Under the pieces are notes generated by a model, which worked only from the letters and a program-made list of their open reading frames with translations, did not search any database and was not told where the DNA came from. 64,000 nucleotides of DNA from Liolophura sinensis (lineage: Eukaryota; Mollusca; Polyplacophora; Chitonida; Chitonidae): the NCBI RefSeq assembly GCF_032854445.1, contig NC_088300.1, positions 77,303,966-77,367,965 on the forward strand. The letters are read 5' to 3'. Below are positions 62,600 through 64,000 of this stretch, piece after piece. Within the stretch, counting starts at the first letter, position 1. Each line of letters begins with the position of its first letter. The position numbers and the translations under genes were made by a program.

Positions 62600-64000
62600 G
62601 CTCCTGTTTCCTCCGCATGTAAAACTGACCACCATCGTATAAGTGTTATAATTCTTGAGCATGGCGTCCTCCACGTGTAAAACTGACCACCATCGTATAA
62701 GTGTTATAATTCTTGAGCATGGCGTCCTCCGCGTGTAAAACTGACCACCATCGTATAAGTGTTATAATTCTTGAGCATGGCGTCCTCTGTGTGTAAAACT
62801 GACCACCATCGTATAAGTGTTATAATTCTTGAGCATGGCGTCCTCCGTGTGTAAAACTGACCACCGTCGTATAAGTGTTATAATTCTTGAGCATGACATT
62901 CTCCGCGTGTAAAACTGACCACCATCGTATAAGTGTTATAATTCTTGAGCATGGCGTCCTCTGCGTGTAAAACTGACCACCATCATATAAGTGTTATACT
63001 TCTTGAGCATGGCGTTCTCCGCGTGTAAAACTGACCACCATCATATAAGTGTTATAATTCTTGAGCATGGCGTCCTCTGCGTGTAAAACTGACCACCATC
63101 ATACATGTATAAGTGTTATAATTCTTGAGTATGGCGTCCTTCGCATGTAAAACTGACCACCATCGTATAAGTGTTATAATTCTTGAGCATGGCGTTCTCC
63201 ATGTGTAAAACTGACCACCATCATACATGTATAAGTGTTATAATTCTTGAGCATGGCCTTCTCCGCGTGTAAAACTGACCACCATCGTATAAGTGTTATA
63301 ATACTTGAGCATGGCGTCCTCCGCGTGTAAAACTGACCACCATCGTATAAGTGTTATAATTCTTGAGCATGGCGTCCTCCACGTGTAAAACTGACCACCA
63401 TCGTATAAGTGTTATAATTCTTGAGCATGGCGTCCTCTGTGTGTAAAACTGACCACCATCGTATAAGTGTTATAATTCTTGAGCATGGCGTCCTCCGTGT
63501 GTAAAACTGACCACCATCGTATAAGTGTTATAATTCTTGAGCATGGCGTCCTCTGTGTGTAAAACTGACCACCATCGTATAAGTGTTATAATTCTTGAGC
63601 ATGGCGTCCTCCGCGTGTAAAACTGACCACCATCGTATAAGTGTTATAATTCTTGAGCATGGCGTCCTCTGTGTGTAAAACTGACCACCATCGTATAAGT
63701 GTTATAATTCTTGAGCATGGCGTCCTCCGTGTGTAAAACTGACCACCGTCGTATAAGTGTTATAATTCTTGAGCATGACATTCTCCGCGTGTAAAACTGA
63801 CCACCATCGTATAAGTGTTATAATTCTTGAGCATGGCGTCCTCTGCGTGTAAAACTGACCACCATCATATAAGTGTTATACTTCTTGAGCATGGCGTTCT
63901 CCGCGTGTAAAACTGACCACCATCATATAAGTGTTATAATTCTTGAGCATGGCGTCCTCTGCGTGTAAAACTGACCACCATCATACATGTATAAGTGTTA
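62600..64000. repeat. 58-bp satellite derived from a SINE tail, reaching the window end
   Basis: Unit TCCTCCGCGTGTAAAACTGA, CCACCATCGTATAAGTGTTA, TAATTCTTGAGCATGGCG; some copies carry an extra ACATGTAT. About 24 copies are present. The order of variants repeats with a period of 882 bp. The unit resembles the family-A SINE end (CCTCCCACCATAATGCTGGT, CGTATAAGTGAAATATTCTTGAG). Confidence 0.95.

Noticed and set aside
62600-64000. CRISPR-like regular repeats
   Set aside because: Direct tandem satellite without unique spacers, in a eukaryotic genome.

Overview
This is eukaryotic, almost certainly metazoan, DNA. Coding sequence is split into short exons with GT/AG borders and matching phases, introns run to 5 kb, polyadenylation signals follow the stop codons, and there are tRNA-derived SINEs and many minisatellites. 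One SINE type (box-B region followed by GGGTCGGGTCATAC and a GTGCGACGTAAAC tail) and the gene content point to a lophotrochozoan, most likely a mollusc. The species cannot be fixed from the sequence.

Three protein genes, all on the + strand, were assembled by hand from splice sites, phase and family similarity. (1) 5233-12146: the 3' part of a gene for a secreted protein with a duplicated unassigned Cys-rich module, one I-set Ig domain and three EGF repeats; its 5' end was not found. (2) 24767-38747: a complete ten-exon bHLH-PAS transcription factor closest to the aryl hydrocarbon receptor family. It has an apparent one-base deletion in helix 2 of the bHLH; correcting for it gives 825 codons and every exon junction stays in phase. 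(3) 45886-60273: the orthologue of CCDC186 (golgin104), a Golgi/dense-core-vesicle coiled-coil protein. Seventeen exons and 1538 codons are visible; the last exon(s) lie beyond the window. Its first coding exon encodes an unusually long acidic N-terminal region of about 865 residues.

The rest is intron or intergenic DNA rich in repeats. There are minisatellites with units of 28, 29, 30, 33, 36, 58, 86, 97/99 and 114 bp, a SINE family in several states of decay, a second SINE family, a decayed Tc1-like transposase, an 875-bp element with long terminal inverted repeats and TA ends, a 191-bp MITE and an AT-rich fold-back element.

The most unusual observation is that three introns of CCDC186 carry tandem arrays that begin exactly at the 5' splice site, so the donor itself is repeated 11, about 9 and 7 times. 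In two of them the unit length is a multiple of three and the reading frame stays open across most of the array, so use of a downstream donor would add 12- or 38-residue blocks. A fourth array, in the Ig/EGF gene, repeats an acceptor-like sequence and ends beside the true acceptor. A second notable point is that the 58-bp satellite at the right end looks like an amplified SINE tail and has an 882-bp higher-order period.
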